A program made the translations under genes and the position numbers. Of a stretch of 64,000 nt of DNA, positions 8,256 through 17,116 are shown one piece after another. Position 1 is the first letter of the stretch. Every line of letters starts with the position of its first letter. The notes below the pieces were generated by a model. It saw only the letters and a list, made by a program, of their open reading frames with translations, did not search any database and had not been told where the DNA came from. The stretch comes from Nonomuraea sp. NBC_00507 (lineage in GTDB: Bacteria > Actinomycetota > Actinomycetes > Streptosporangiales > Streptosporangiaceae): the NCBI RefSeq assembly GCF_036013525.1, contig NZ_CP107853.1:12524001-12588000 (forward strand), in the 5' to 3' direction.

Positions 8256-9096
8256 GGCCGCCCCCTCCCATCAGCAGCCGTGTCGGCTTGTCGAACCTGG
8301 CCAGCCGCCTCATCCAGGCGAACCCGGCGCCGAACAGCCCGGCCACGATCACGAGCACGGCCTGCCCGAGCAAGCCCTCGTATTCGGCGACGTAGGAGGG
8401 GTTGAACACCACCAGGATCGCGGCGAAGCCCAGCGCGGTGATCACGACGATCTGGACGCTGCGCCTGGTGGCGCGGCGTTCGGCCTCGACGCGGCGGCGC
8501 ATGTCGAGCTCCTCGCGGGCCGAGACGGCCAGCGCCCCGAGCACGTCGCGCAGGCCGGGGCCGCGCAGCTTGGAGTTGAGGATGAGCGCGGCCACCACCA
8601 GGTCGGCTGAGGGGTCGTCGAGCTCGTCGGCGAAGAGGGCGAGCGCCTCCGGCAGCGCCATCCTGGTGTGCAGCCGGTCGATCATGGCCCGCAGGTGGGG
8701 CCTGAGCGTGGGCGCGGCGGCCCTGATGGACGACGGGATGGCCTGTTCGAGCCCGGCCGCGCCGGCGATCGTGTCACGCAGCGACTCGGTCCAGGCGGCC
8801 AACCCTTCGAGGCGGCGCATCGCGGTGCGTTCCTCGGCCGCGCCGCCCGACAGCCCGCGCCAGGCGAACACGAGCAGCACCGTGCCCGCCGCCATGACCG
8901 GCCAGCGGGTGATCACCAGGACGATGGTGGCGGCCACGGCGGCGATCGCGGCGCGCGTGGTCAGCATCTTGACGAGGTGCCGCTTGGGCTGCGGTGGGCG
9001 GGGGCGCAGGCCGTACAGGGACAGGACGAACAGGAACAGGCCGCCGCCGGCCACTGCGCCGGCCAGCAGAGCGAGCGGGTCGAACGTGAGCGCCAT
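8248..9096 (-). CDS. tadB: TadB, inner-membrane platform protein (T2SS F family)
   Basis: The 282-residue protein has membrane segments near residues 8-26, 50-76 and 215-262 and a type II secretion F domain. The characteristic AWTESLRDTIAGAAGLEQAI and LALFADELDDPSADLVVAAL segments lie in the cytoplasmic part. It follows tadA by 3 nt and overlaps tadC by 8 nt. Together with TadC it should form the Flp pilus assembly platform in the membrane. Confidence 0.88.
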   Translation of the reverse strand: MALTFDPLALLAGAVAGGGLFLFVLSLYGLRPRPPQPKRHLVKMLTTRAAIAAVAATIVLVITRWPVMAAGTVLLVFAWRGLSGGAAEERTAMRRLEGLAAWTESLRDTIAGAAGLEQAIPSSIRAAAPTLRPHLRAMIDRLHTRMALPEALALFADELDDPSADLVVAALILNSKLRGPGLRDVLGALAVSAREELDMRRRVEAERRATRRSVQIVVITALGFAAILVVFNPSYVAEYEGLLGQAVLVIVAGLFGAGFAWMRRLARFDKPTRLLMGGGGHG

Positions 9097-9099
9097 CCG

Positions 9100-10395
9100 T
9101 CACCACCCCCCCGGCGTGTAGCCGTGCGCCATGAGCTCGTCCAGGCAGGAGACCGGCGCGTGCGGGACGGCGGCGCCGTCGGGTCCCGGGATGAACACCT
9201 CGCTCGACAGGACACGGCCGTCGCAGCCGTTGACCTCGCGGATGCTGGAGACGTAGCGGCGCAGGGTGCCGCCGCGGTGGTAGTCGTTGCGTTTCTCGAT
9301 GAAGATCACGAAGTCGATGGCGCCCGCGATGAGCATGTGGGTGGCGTCGATGGGCAGGCGCTCGCTGGCCTGCAGGGCGTAGGTGGCGATCCGGTTGAAG
9401 ACCTCCATGCTGGAGTTGGCGTGGATGGTCGACAGGGAGCCGTCGTTGCCCTGGGTCATGGCGTTGAGCATGGTGACGATCTCGTCGCCGAGGACCTCGC
9501 CGACGATGACGCGGCTGGGGTTCATCCGGAGCGAGCGCCTGACCAGCTCGGCCATGGAGATCTCGCCCTGGCCCTCGGAGTTGGGCAGGCGCTGCTCGAA
9601 GGCGACGACGTTGGGATGGAGCTCGGGGAACTGGTCGAGGCCGAGCTCGAGGGCGCGTTCGACGGTGATGAGGCGCTCGCTGGGCGGGATCTCGTTGGCC
9701 AGGGCCCGCAGCAGGGTGGTCTTGCCGGCGTTGGTCGAGCCGGCGATCATGAGGTTCTTGCGGGCGGCGACGGCTGCGCTCAAGAACCTCCCCACGTCCT
9801 GACTTATCGTGCCGTTGCCGACTAGATCGGACATGAAGACCTTGCCCAGGCGGGCGCGGCGGATCGAGACCGCCGGCCGTACCGTGACGTCCATGACCGC
9901 GCTCAGCCGGGAGCCGTCGGGAAGGCGCAGGTCGAGCTGCGGGTTCGCGGTATCGAACGGCCTGCTCGACAGGCCCGAGTACGCCGCCAGGATCTGGATC
10001 AGCTCGATCAGCTCGTCGTCGGATTCGGCGACCGGGTCCTGCGTGAGCTCCTGGCCGTCGGCGTAGCTGACGAAGACCCTGTCGCAGCCGTTGATGTCGA
10101 TGTTCTCGACCTCGGGGTCGTCGAGCAGCGGCTGCAGGCGGCCCACGCCGAACAGCGCGGCGTGGATGCCGGCCGCGAGCGCCTCCTCCTCTTCCACTGT
10201 GGGAGGCGTGCGGCCGAGGCCGATCTCACTGCGCGCGTGCTCCTCGAGGACCTGGGAGATCAGCGCCCTGGCGAACTGGCGCTCGTCCTCCCCGGTCATC
10301 GCGGGCAGGCCGTTGGCCTGGTCGAGCCTGCGCTGGTGGGCCAGGCGGTCGCCGACTTCCTGGCGGAACCGCTTGACCAGCGAGTGATCGATCAT
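9100..10395 (-). CDS. tadA: TadA/CpaF-type secretion ATPase
   Basis: This 431-residue AAA-type ATPase has an N-terminal helical region and a Walker A AGSTNAGKTTLL. It also has an Asp-box-like ITVERALELGL, a Walker B RVIVGEVLGDE and the His-containing TQGNDGSLSTIHAN, all typical of type IV pilus/T2SS traffic ATPases of the CpaF/TadA branch. It would power polymerisation of the Flp pilin. I chose the ATG at 10395 because it overlaps the stop of the CpaE-like gene by ATGA; the open frame upstream to 11034 is only the shadow of that gene. Confidence 0.92.
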   Translation of the reverse strand: MIDHSLVKRFRQEVGDRLAHQRRLDQANGLPAMTGEDERQFARALISQVLEEHARSEIGLGRTPPTVEEEEALAAGIHAALFGVGRLQPLLDDPEVENIDINGCDRVFVSYADGQELTQDPVAESDDELIELIQILAAYSGLSSRPFDTANPQLDLRLPDGSRLSAVMDVTVRPAVSIRRARLGKVFMSDLVGNGTISQDVGRFLSAAVAARKNLMIAGSTNAGKTTLLRALANEIPPSERLITVERALELGLDQFPELHPNVVAFEQRLPNSEGQGEISMAELVRRSLRMNPSRVIVGEVLGDEIVTMLNAMTQGNDGSLSTIHANSSMEVFNRIATYALQASERLPIDATHMLIAGAIDFVIFIEKRNDYHRGGTLRRYVSSIREVNGCDGRVLSSEVFIPGPDGAAVPHAPVSCLDELMAHGYTPGGW

Positions 10396-11108
10396 CGGTG
10401 GCTCACCAGCCTCGTCGCCAGGTCGCGGGCCGTTCGGATGAGGAGCGAGCGGTCCAGGCGGCCGCCCCACTGGCCGCGCAGAAGCTCGGCGCCCTTGGGG
10501 TCGTAGGCGAGGCCGTAGACGAACTGCACGCTGGGGCCGACGATTCTGCGGACGTCCTCGATCGAGGCGCGGTAGGCACGCGGGTCGGCGATCACCACCA
10601 CGCCGTGGGCCTTGCTGACCTGGAGGCGTTCGCGCAGGTGGGCGACATGGTCGAGGCTCGCCCTGGTGAGCAGCACGACCTGCTCGGCCTCGGCCAGCAG
10701 GTCGCCGAGCTGCGGGTGCGCGCCGAGGCGGCCGCAGTCGGCGATCACGTCGGCGTTCGGGATCGCGGCGAGCGACCTGCCCAGCGGACCCCACAGCCAG
10801 GTGAGGCCGGCGGCCTGCTCGCCGTGGGTGAGCCCGGCCAGCACGTCGAGACCACCGATGATCTTCTGCGTGTGCTGATGGATCTGGGCGGGCTCCAGGC
10901 CGCGCCTCGCGGTCGCGCCCAGCGTGAGCAGGCCCTTGCCCGGGTTGAGCACGCCGCCGTCGGCGGCGGGCAGCCGGTAGGCGAGGTCGCCGCCCGCCGG
11001 GTCGCACTCGGCCAGCAGCACCGGCCGCGGCCACACCGCGGCCAGGGCCGTCGCGGCCGTCGTCACCCCCGGCGCGCCCTTGTCGGCGGCCAGCACGATC
11101 AGTCCCAC
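10392..11108 (-). CDS. CpaE/TadZ-like P-loop ATPase
   Basis: The 238-residue protein is a MinD/ParA-type ATPase with a deviant Walker A (ADKGAPGVTTAATAL), an AECDPAGGDLAYRL segment and VIADCGRLGAHPQL at the Walker B position. CpaE/TadZ proteins place the pilus machine in the cell. I chose GTG at 11108, one base after the stop of the SAF-domain gene; a longer frame to 11147 would overlap that gene by 38 nt. It overlaps tadA by ATGA. There is no N-terminal receiver domain, so it is a short form. Confidence 0.82.
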   Translation of the reverse strand: MGLIVLAADKGAPGVTTAATALAAVWPRPVLLAECDPAGGDLAYRLPAADGGVLNPGKGLLTLGATARRGLEPAQIHQHTQKIIGGLDVLAGLTHGEQAAGLTWLWGPLGRSLAAIPNADVIADCGRLGAHPQLGDLLAEAEQVVLLTRASLDHVAHLRERLQVSKAHGVVVIADPRAYRASIEDVRRIVGPSVQFVYGLAYDPKGAELLRGQWGGRLDRSLLIRTARDLATRLVSHR

Positions 11109-11109
11109 G

Positions 11110-11778
11110 TCAGCGTGCCCCCGGCAGCTCGGCCACCGCGATCTCACCGGTGGAGGCGAACGCCGCTATTTCCGGCGCGGCCGCCGAATCCACGACCACC
11201 GTGATCTGGCCGGAATTTCCAGATCTGGACTTGTCGCCGGCGGCGAAGACGAGCGCACTGGCGGCCAGGACGCGCGTTTGTCCCTGACTCGAACGGCTCG
11301 GTACGAATATCACCTGGACGCGGTCGCCTTGTTGGATGCCGGCGGGCATTTGCCCTGGCTTGAGCGCCAATCCGACCGTGGCCTTTCCCTCGCCGAGCTC
11401 GCTGCTGGCCCGGACGCCCATCTGGTTCGTCAGCAGGGTTCCGGGCAGGATCGTGACGGCCGCGAAGCTGTTGACCACCTGCTGGCGCTGCGACCAGCTG
11501 ACGAAGTCGACGCCCGTGTCGGCGATCTTCACTTCTTCGAGCGCCTCGGGCGGGAACTTCTGACCTGCGCCGATCTGCTGGGTGACCCTGATGGCGGAGA
11601 CGCGGTTACCACTGTTGAGCACGAGCAGGGTCGTGGCCAGCGCGCCGCCGAGGATGAGCAGGACGGCGAGCGCGGCCAGGGCCGGCTTGCGTTCGCGGGG
11701 TGGCACGGGGAGCTTGCGCGAGGCCGGGCCGGACAACCCCGCCGCCGCGTTGACGGCAGGCTTTTCACTGGTCCTCAT
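11110..11778 (-). CDS. CpaB/RcpC-like SAF-domain protein, first gene of the Tad operon
   Basis: The 222-residue protein has a proline-rich basic N-terminus, one membrane helix (ALAALAVLLILGGALATTLL) and an extracellular SAF-like domain (VTQQIGAGQKFPPEALEEV, LPGTLLTNQMG, GLALKPGQMPAGIQQGDRVQ). This is the arrangement of CpaB/RcpC proteins, which help assemble or stabilise Flp pili outside the membrane. The ATG at 11778 with ggga upstream was preferred to a GTG at 11814. It is the first gene of the minus-strand operon, so the operon promoter should lie in the 353-nt region before it. Confidence 0.85.
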   Translation of the reverse strand: MRTSEKPAVNAAAGLSGPASRKLPVPPRERKPALAALAVLLILGGALATTLLVLNSGNRVSAIRVTQQIGAGQKFPPEALEEVKIADTGVDFVSWSQRQQVVNSFAAVTILPGTLLTNQMGVRASSELGEGKATVGLALKPGQMPAGIQQGDRVQVIFVPSRSSQGQTRVLAASALVFAAGDKSRSGNSGQITVVVDSAAAPEIAAFASTGEIAVAELPGAR

Positions 11779-12131
11779 GGGTGGGGGGCTCCCAAGGTGA
11801 TTTGCGGAATCCACGCCATTATGTGGGGCTTGTTCGGATGGCGGGGGCCGAATGCGAGGACCAATGCTTGTTTCGCAGGTAGCGGGATGTCAATGGGAAA
11901 TAATCAATGCTTATTGTTTCTATCGCATTGACGAGTGGGGATTTTTCCGGCTAGTCGCGCCTGTTTGCCACTTGAGTCACATGGGGCACAGGATTACCGG
12001 TTCTACGGATTTATACCCACCAATGGCCCCCGCACCGCCCGCGCCCAGTCATGCCATTGATGTCAACCAACCGGCCTGGCCGCGCTTCGGGCGCTACCTT
12101 GGCGGCCGAAGTCGAGCGAGGAGACGGCACC
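11779..12131. promoter_or_regulatory. Divergent intergenic region between the Tad operon and the FHA-FtsK gene
   Basis: This 353-nt region has no credible gene and is AT-richer than its surroundings between about 11880 and 12020. Two similar stretches, CAATGCTTGTTTC at about 11862 and CAATGCTTATTGTTTC at about 11903, form an imperfect direct repeat and could be a regulator site. It must contain promoters for both flanking units, but I cannot define -35/-10 boxes with confidence. A GAGGAGA ribosome-binding site closes the region before the ATG at 12132. Confidence 0.45.
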
Positions 12132-15100
12132 ATGCGGATCATGCTCACCGTGCTCGGCGGGCAGGGCGACCGTGACGTCGTGATCGACGGCGACGACAGC
12201 ACCACAGTGGCCGGGGTGAGTGAAGCGCTCAGCGACGCCGGGCCACTGGCGACGGTCGTCCGGCTGCCCAGAGCCCGAGCGCCCTACGGCATGTCCGCCG
12301 GTCGTGGGCTTCCTCCCGACGACGGGCTCCACGTGCCCCGCCCGCGCGGGCCCGAACGGGCCGGCACGCCGGGCATGCCGGGCGGGCATGAGCCGGTCAT
12401 GTGGCGTGACGGCCGCCCCCTCGACCCCCGAGCCCGCGCCACCTCCGTGCTGCGGGACGGCGACAAGGTCACGCTGGATTCCCGCCTGGCCCGGGCGACG
12501 GTCATCGAGGAGCCGGGTGGGGTGGCCGAGGTGCGGGTCGTGGGCGGGCCGGCGGCTGGGGCGGTGCATCGGCTGGGGCTGGGCACTTACATCATCGGCT
12601 CCGATCCGATGTGCGCGATCGCCGCCGCCGATCCGGCACTCGCGCCGGAGGCGGTGACCGTACGGGTGACGCCGGACGCGATCACTGCGGAACGCACGTG
12701 GCAGCAGCCGGGCCAGGCGCCCAAACTCAAGCTCAAGGGCCGCTGGGCCGGCGAGGTCGCCGAGCTGACGGCGCGGGTGGCCGAGCGGGAGGCGGCCGAG
12801 TTCGCGGCCGGCTACGAAGAGGTGCCCCAGATCGACGGCCGGCCGCTCACCGAACCCGTCCAATGGACCGATCAGGCGGTGCTGACCTGCGGTTCCTCGG
12901 TCTTCGTACTGACGTCGATCGAGCCCAAGGACGCGCACCTGGCGCCCAGGAGCGAGGGCGGCGTGTCCTACAACCGCCCGCCCAGGCTCCGGCGTCCCGA
13001 GCCCGAGCGCACGTTCGTCCGGCCGAAGGAGCCGAGCAGGAACGAGGGCCTGCGCCTGCAGCTGCTGGCCGCGTTCCTGCCTGCCGCGCTGGGGGTGACG
13101 CTGGCGTTCGCGCTCAAGCAGCCTTACTACCTGCTCATCGCGCTGATGACGCCGATCATGATGGTCGGCCAGTGGTGGAGCGACCGCCGTCACGGCAAGA
13201 AGCAGCACAAGAAGGCGATCAAGGAGTGGAAGGAGCGGCTCCAGGCGTACGACGAGGCGGTCGAGCAGGCCAGGGTGGCCGACGAGGCCGCCCGCAGGGC
13301 GGACGCTCCGGACCCGGCCCAGGTGCTGCTCACCGCCACGGGGCCGCGCAGGCGGCTGTGGGAGCGCAGGATCCACGACTCCGACGCGCTCAGGCTGCGG
13401 GTCGGGCTCGCCGACCTGCCCGCCAACCTGGAGCTGTCGGAGGAGCAGGGCGGGCCCATCGATCCGCCGATCTGCCGTTCCGTGCCCGTGGCGCTGCCGA
13501 TGCGGCGGCTGGGCGTGGCCGGCGTCACCGGCCCGCGCACCGTCGCGGCCAGCCTGGCGAGCTGGCTGATCGCCCAGGCCGCGACCCTCCACAGCCCGCG
13601 CGATCTGGCCATCGTGGTGGTGTCGGCGCATCCCGACGCCGAGCGCCGCTGGGGCTGGATGCGCTGGCTGCCGCATTGCGCGCCACGTGCAGGCGAGGAA
13701 TGTGTGGCGCTGTTCGGCACCGACCCCGAGTCGGCGGCGCGCCGCGTCTCCGAGCTCGCCGCCCTCATCGACGAGCGCCAGAACACCGCGATCCCCGAGC
13801 TCGGCAAGGTCCCCAGCGGGTGGGACGACCTCGGCGGCCCAGAGAAGCCCACGTTCTCCTCCTATGACGTACGCCCCTACGACGTGCTGGTGATCCTCGA
13901 CGGGGCACAGGTGCTGCGCGGCCTGCCCAACATGCCGCAGGTGCTGCGCCAGGGACCCCGTTCCGGGGTTTACACGCTCGCCATCGACGATGACCAGCGC
14001 CTGCTGCCCGAGGAGTGCCAGACGGTGGCCGCGTGCGGCGGCGACGGCCTCGTACACCTGCGGGGCGGCGGGCTCGACGTCATCGGCCCGGTGCTGGGCG
14101 ACTTCGTGTCGGCCGCCTGGTCCGACCGCCTGTCCAGGTCCCTGGCGCCGATCCGCGACGTCAGCAGGGACGATCCTGCGGGCAACCTGCCCGGAGCGGT
14201 CCGGCTGCTCGATCTGATGGGCATGCCCGAACCCTCCGGCAAAGAGCTGGCCGCCCGATGGCGCGACCGTGGCACCACGAGCGCGCTGATCGGTGTCGGG
14301 CCCGAGGGACCGTTCTCGGTGGATCTCAAGCTCGACGGCCCGCACGGCCTGATCGCCGGCACCACGGGCGCGGGCAAGTCCGAGCTGTTGCAGACGCTGA
14401 TCTGCGCGCTGGCGGTGGCCAACCGGCCCGACCAGCTGACGTTCGTGCTGATCGACTACAAGGGCGGGGCCGCGTTCAAGGAGTGTGTACGCCTGCCGCA
14501 CACGGTCGGCATGGTCAGCGACCTCGACGGCCATCTGACACAACGGGCGCTCGACTCGCTGGCGGCGGAGATCCGCCGCAGGGAGCGCCTGCTGCTGAAG
14601 GCCGGGGCCAAGGACATCGACGACTACGCGGGTGCGGTCCCGCTGCCGCGCCTGGTACTGATCATCGACGAGTTCGCCGCTCTGGTCGCCGAGTTGCCCG
14701 ACTTCGTGACCGGTCTCGTGGACATCGCCCGCAGAGGTCGCTCGCTGGGCATCCACCTGATCCTGGCCACGCAGCGACCGGCGGGCGTGGTGACGGCCGA
14801 CATCCAGGCCAACACGTCCCTGCGGATCGCGCTTCGCGTGACCGAGCCTGCCGAGTCGGCCGACGTCATCGACCTGCCCGACGCGGCCCACATCTCCAAA
14901 TCCACACCGGGCCGCTGCTACGTGCGGTCGGGTGTGGGCGCGGCGACCGCCGTGCAGACGGCCAGGGTCGGGGGCCGCAGCCCGGCGAGACCTCCGGGAT
15001 CACCGCAGGACGTCGTCGGATCATCGCCGGGCGCCCACAGCGCGGCGACCGGCACCATCCGGGTGCTCGAGGTGAACTGGCGCTCCATGGGCAAACCGCT

Positions 15101-16976
15101 CCCTCCCCCGCCCGAGCCGGAGGAGGAATCGACGGTCACGGACCTCACGCTGGTGGCCGACGCCCTCATCGAGGCCGCCCGGCTGACCGGCGTCCCGGCC
15201 CAGCCCAGCCCCTGGCTGGACCCTCTCCCCACCCATTTCGTCCTGGATCTCCCCAGCCCCCTCCACGCCACCTCGGACGGGCCAGGGTCCGCCCCGCCCC
15301 TCAACGCGTCAGGCGTGCCCTTCCGCGGCAACCCGATCCAGGCGCGGGTGAAAGGCTTCAGCCAGCCGGCGTTGGGACCGGACGGAGCTTCGGCATCGAG
15401 CCCGGCGGACGCGTCCCTGCCGCGGCCGGAATCCGACCCGTTCGTGGAGGTGACGCCGCTGCCCTTCGGCCTGACGGATCGTCCGTGGGCGCAGGACCGG
15501 CTGCCTCTCGCGCTGGACCTGGCCCACGGTGGGCACCTGCTCATCGCGGGCTCCGCGCGCAGCGGGAGGTCGACGGCGTTGCGGACGATCGCGGGATCGA
15601 TAGCGGCCCATGCCTCCCCCGGCGACGTGCACCTTCATGCGGTCGACTGCGGCTCGGGTGCGCTGCTGCCCCTGGTGGCGATGCCGCACTGCGGGGCGGT
15701 GGTGACCCGTGACCAGCTCGACCGGGTAGAACGCCTGCTCACCCGGCTCCGGGTCGAGATAGGCCGCCGTCAGCAGCTGCTGGCCGAGGCCGGGCACGCG
15801 TCGCTGGCCGAATACCGCCAGGCGGGCCATCGGCTTCCCTGGCTGGTGTTCATGCTCGACCGGTGGGAAGGCTTCGTGGCCGCGTTCGAGAGCTACGACT
15901 ACGGCCGCCTCATCGAGTCGTTGCTCCAGCTACTGCGCGAAGGGGCGGCTGTGGGGTTCAGGGCAGTGATCACCAGTGACCGGTCGGGGCTGCTCGGCCA
16001 GGTGTCCACGGTGTTCGACGACCGCTTGATCCTGCGCCTGTCCGACTCCTCCGACTTCGGTCTGGCCGGGTTTCCGCTCAAGGGCCTGCCTGCCTCCATG
16101 CCCCCGGGCCGCGCCCTGTCCATGGGCGATCACGGCATCGTCGAGCATCACATCGCCCTGCTCTCCTCCGATCCCGCCGGCCCCGCGCAGGTGGCGGCCC
16201 TTCAGACCGTGGCCCGCGCCGCCGCCGGCCCGGCTCAAGCGCAGCCGCCGGCGGCCGGTCCACATGGCTGGCGTTGGCACGGGGAGCCGCCCTTGCGGGT
16301 GGACGCCCTGCCGATGCGCATCACCGCCGGCCAGTCGCTCGCGCTGGACCCGGCCTTCAGTCCTCCCTCGCCGCTCTGGGCGCTGGTGGGTGCGGGCGGC
16401 GACGCGCTCGCGCCGCTCGGGCTCGACCTGCTGGCTCACGGGCCGGGCGCCGTGATCGCCGGCCCCGCGCGTTCCGGCCGTTCGTCGACGCTGCTGTCGG
16501 CGGCCCATTCGCTGCTCGCCCAGGGCACGCCCGTCATCGTCGTCGCACCGAGACGCAGCCCCTTGAGAGAGCTGGCCGGAGCGCACGCCGTGCTGGACGG
16601 CAACGCCACGAACCTGGCCGAGCTCGTCGCGGATCTGCACCACTATGTCGTGCTGGTCGACGACGCCGAGCTGATCAACGCGGACGGTCCGCTGGGAACG
16701 GCGCTGGAGGAGGTGCTCAAGACAGGGAGAGACGGCGATCATGCGCTATTGATCGCCGGCACGACGGGGGATCTGGCCGTCGCCTACCGCGGGTTCGTGG
16801 CGGAGACCCGCAAGGCCCGTACGGGTGTGCTCCTGGCGATCCAAGGGCAGACCGACGGCGACCTCTTCACGATTCGGCTGCCCCGTGGGGCAACCGGAGG
16901 CCCGCCCGGGCGAGGGATCCTCGTGACGACCGGCGTCATCACCCCCATCCAAGCGGCTCTCCCCGACCACGAATGA
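12132..16976 (+). CDS. FHA-containing FtsK/SpoIIIE (EssC-like) ATPase
   Basis: This 1614-residue protein has an N-terminal FHA-like region (around residues 140-180, VHRLGLGTYIIGSDPMCAIA) and two membrane helices near 310-355 (LLAAFLPAALGVTLAFALK, YYLLIALMTPIMMVG). Three FtsK-type ATPase domains follow. The first has an intact Walker A (AGTTGAGKSELLQT) with LVLIIDEFAAL as Walker B. The second and third have Arg in place of the P-loop Lys (GSARSGRSTAL and GPARSGRSSTL). This layout matches EssC/EccC ATPases of type VII secretion, with FHA as in EssC. It may serve a second secretion complex or the neighbouring EccB. The ATG with GAGGAGA upstream was chosen over 12051. Confidence 0.85.
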   Translation: MRIMLTVLGGQGDRDVVIDGDDSTTVAGVSEALSDAGPLATVVRLPRARAPYGMSAGRGLPPDDGLHVPRPRGPERAGTPGMPGGHEPVMWRDGRPLDPRARATSVLRDGDKVTLDSRLARATVIEEPGGVAEVRVVGGPAAGAVHRLGLGTYIIGSDPMCAIAAADPALAPEAVTVRVTPDAITAERTWQQPGQAPKLKLKGRWAGEVAELTARVAEREAAEFAAGYEEVPQIDGRPLTEPVQWTDQAVLTCGSSVFVLTSIEPKDAHLAPRSEGGVSYNRPPRLRRPEPERTFVRPKEPSRNEGLRLQLLAAFLPAALGVTLAFALKQPYYLLIALMTPIMMVGQWWSDRRHGKKQHKKAIKEWKERLQAYDEAVEQARVADEAARRADAPDPAQVLLTATGPRRRLWERRIHDSDALRLRVGLADLPANLELSEEQGGPIDPPICRSVPVALPMRRLGVAGVTGPRTVAASLASWLIAQAATLHSPRDLAIVVVSAHPDAERRWGWMRWLPHCAPRAGEECVALFGTDPESAARRVSELAALIDERQNTAIPELGKVPSGWDDLGGPEKPTFSSYDVRPYDVLVILDGAQVLRGLPNMPQVLRQGPRSGVYTLAIDDDQRLLPEECQTVAACGGDGLVHLRGGGLDVIGPVLGDFVSAAWSDRLSRSLAPIRDVSRDDPAGNLPGAVRLLDLMGMPEPSGKELAARWRDRGTTSALIGVGPEGPFSVDLKLDGPHGLIAGTTGAGKSELLQTLICALAVANRPDQLTFVLIDYKGGAAFKECVRLPHTVGMVSDLDGHLTQRALDSLAAEIRRRERLLLKAGAKDIDDYAGAVPLPRLVLIIDEFAALVAELPDFVTGLVDIARRGRSLGIHLILATQRPAGVVTADIQANTSLRIALRVTEPAESADVIDLPDAAHISKSTPGRCYVRSGVGAATAVQTARVGGRSPARPPGSPQDVVGSSPGAHSAATGTIRVLEVNWRSMGKPLPPPPEPEEESTVTDLTLVADALIEAARLTGVPAQPSPWLDPLPTHFVLDLPSPLHATSDGPGSAPPLNASGVPFRGNPIQARVKGFSQPALGPDGASASSPADASLPRPESDPFVEVTPLPFGLTDRPWAQDRLPLALDLAHGGHLLIAGSARSGRSTALRTIAGSIAAHASPGDVHLHAVDCGSGALLPLVAMPHCGAVVTRDQLDRVERLLTRLRVEIGRRQQLLAEAGHASLAEYRQAGHRLPWLVFMLDRWEGFVAAFESYDYGRLIESLLQLLREGAAVGFRAVITSDRSGLLGQVSTVFDDRLILRLSDSSDFGLAGFPLKGLPASMPPGRALSMGDHGIVEHHIALLSSDPAGPAQVAALQTVARAAAGPAQAQPPAAGPHGWRWHGEPPLRVDALPMRITAGQSLALDPAFSPPSPLWALVGAGGDALAPLGLDLLAHGPGAVIAGPARSGRSSTLLSAAHSLLAQGTPVIVVAPRRSPLRELAGAHAVLDGNATNLAELVADLHHYVVLVDDAELINADGPLGTALEEVLKTGRDGDHALLIAGTTGDLAVAYRGFVAETRKARTGVLLAIQGQTDGDLFTIRLPRGATGGPPGRGILVTTGVITPIQAALPDHE

Positions 16977-17116
16977 CGGCCACGGCCGCCCTCACGGTCC
17001 GGAGAAGGTGACGTCCAGACGGCGGGCCTTTGGTGGGGCGTGGGGTGAACGTACTGTTTATGAATAGTTCGCGAAGATCTAGACGCGTTGATGATCCAAA
17101 TGGCACCCTTCCCTCC

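Noticed and set aside
10396..11034. N-terminal extension of TadA
   Set aside because: It is the shadow of the CpaE-like gene; the ATGA overlap at 10392-10395 fixes the true start.
12063..14891. Open frame of 942 codons on the minus strand
   Set aside because: It lies opposite the FHA-FtsK gene, has no recognisable domain or ribosome-binding site, and is rich in Arg, Gly and Ala as expected from the reverse of a high-GC gene.
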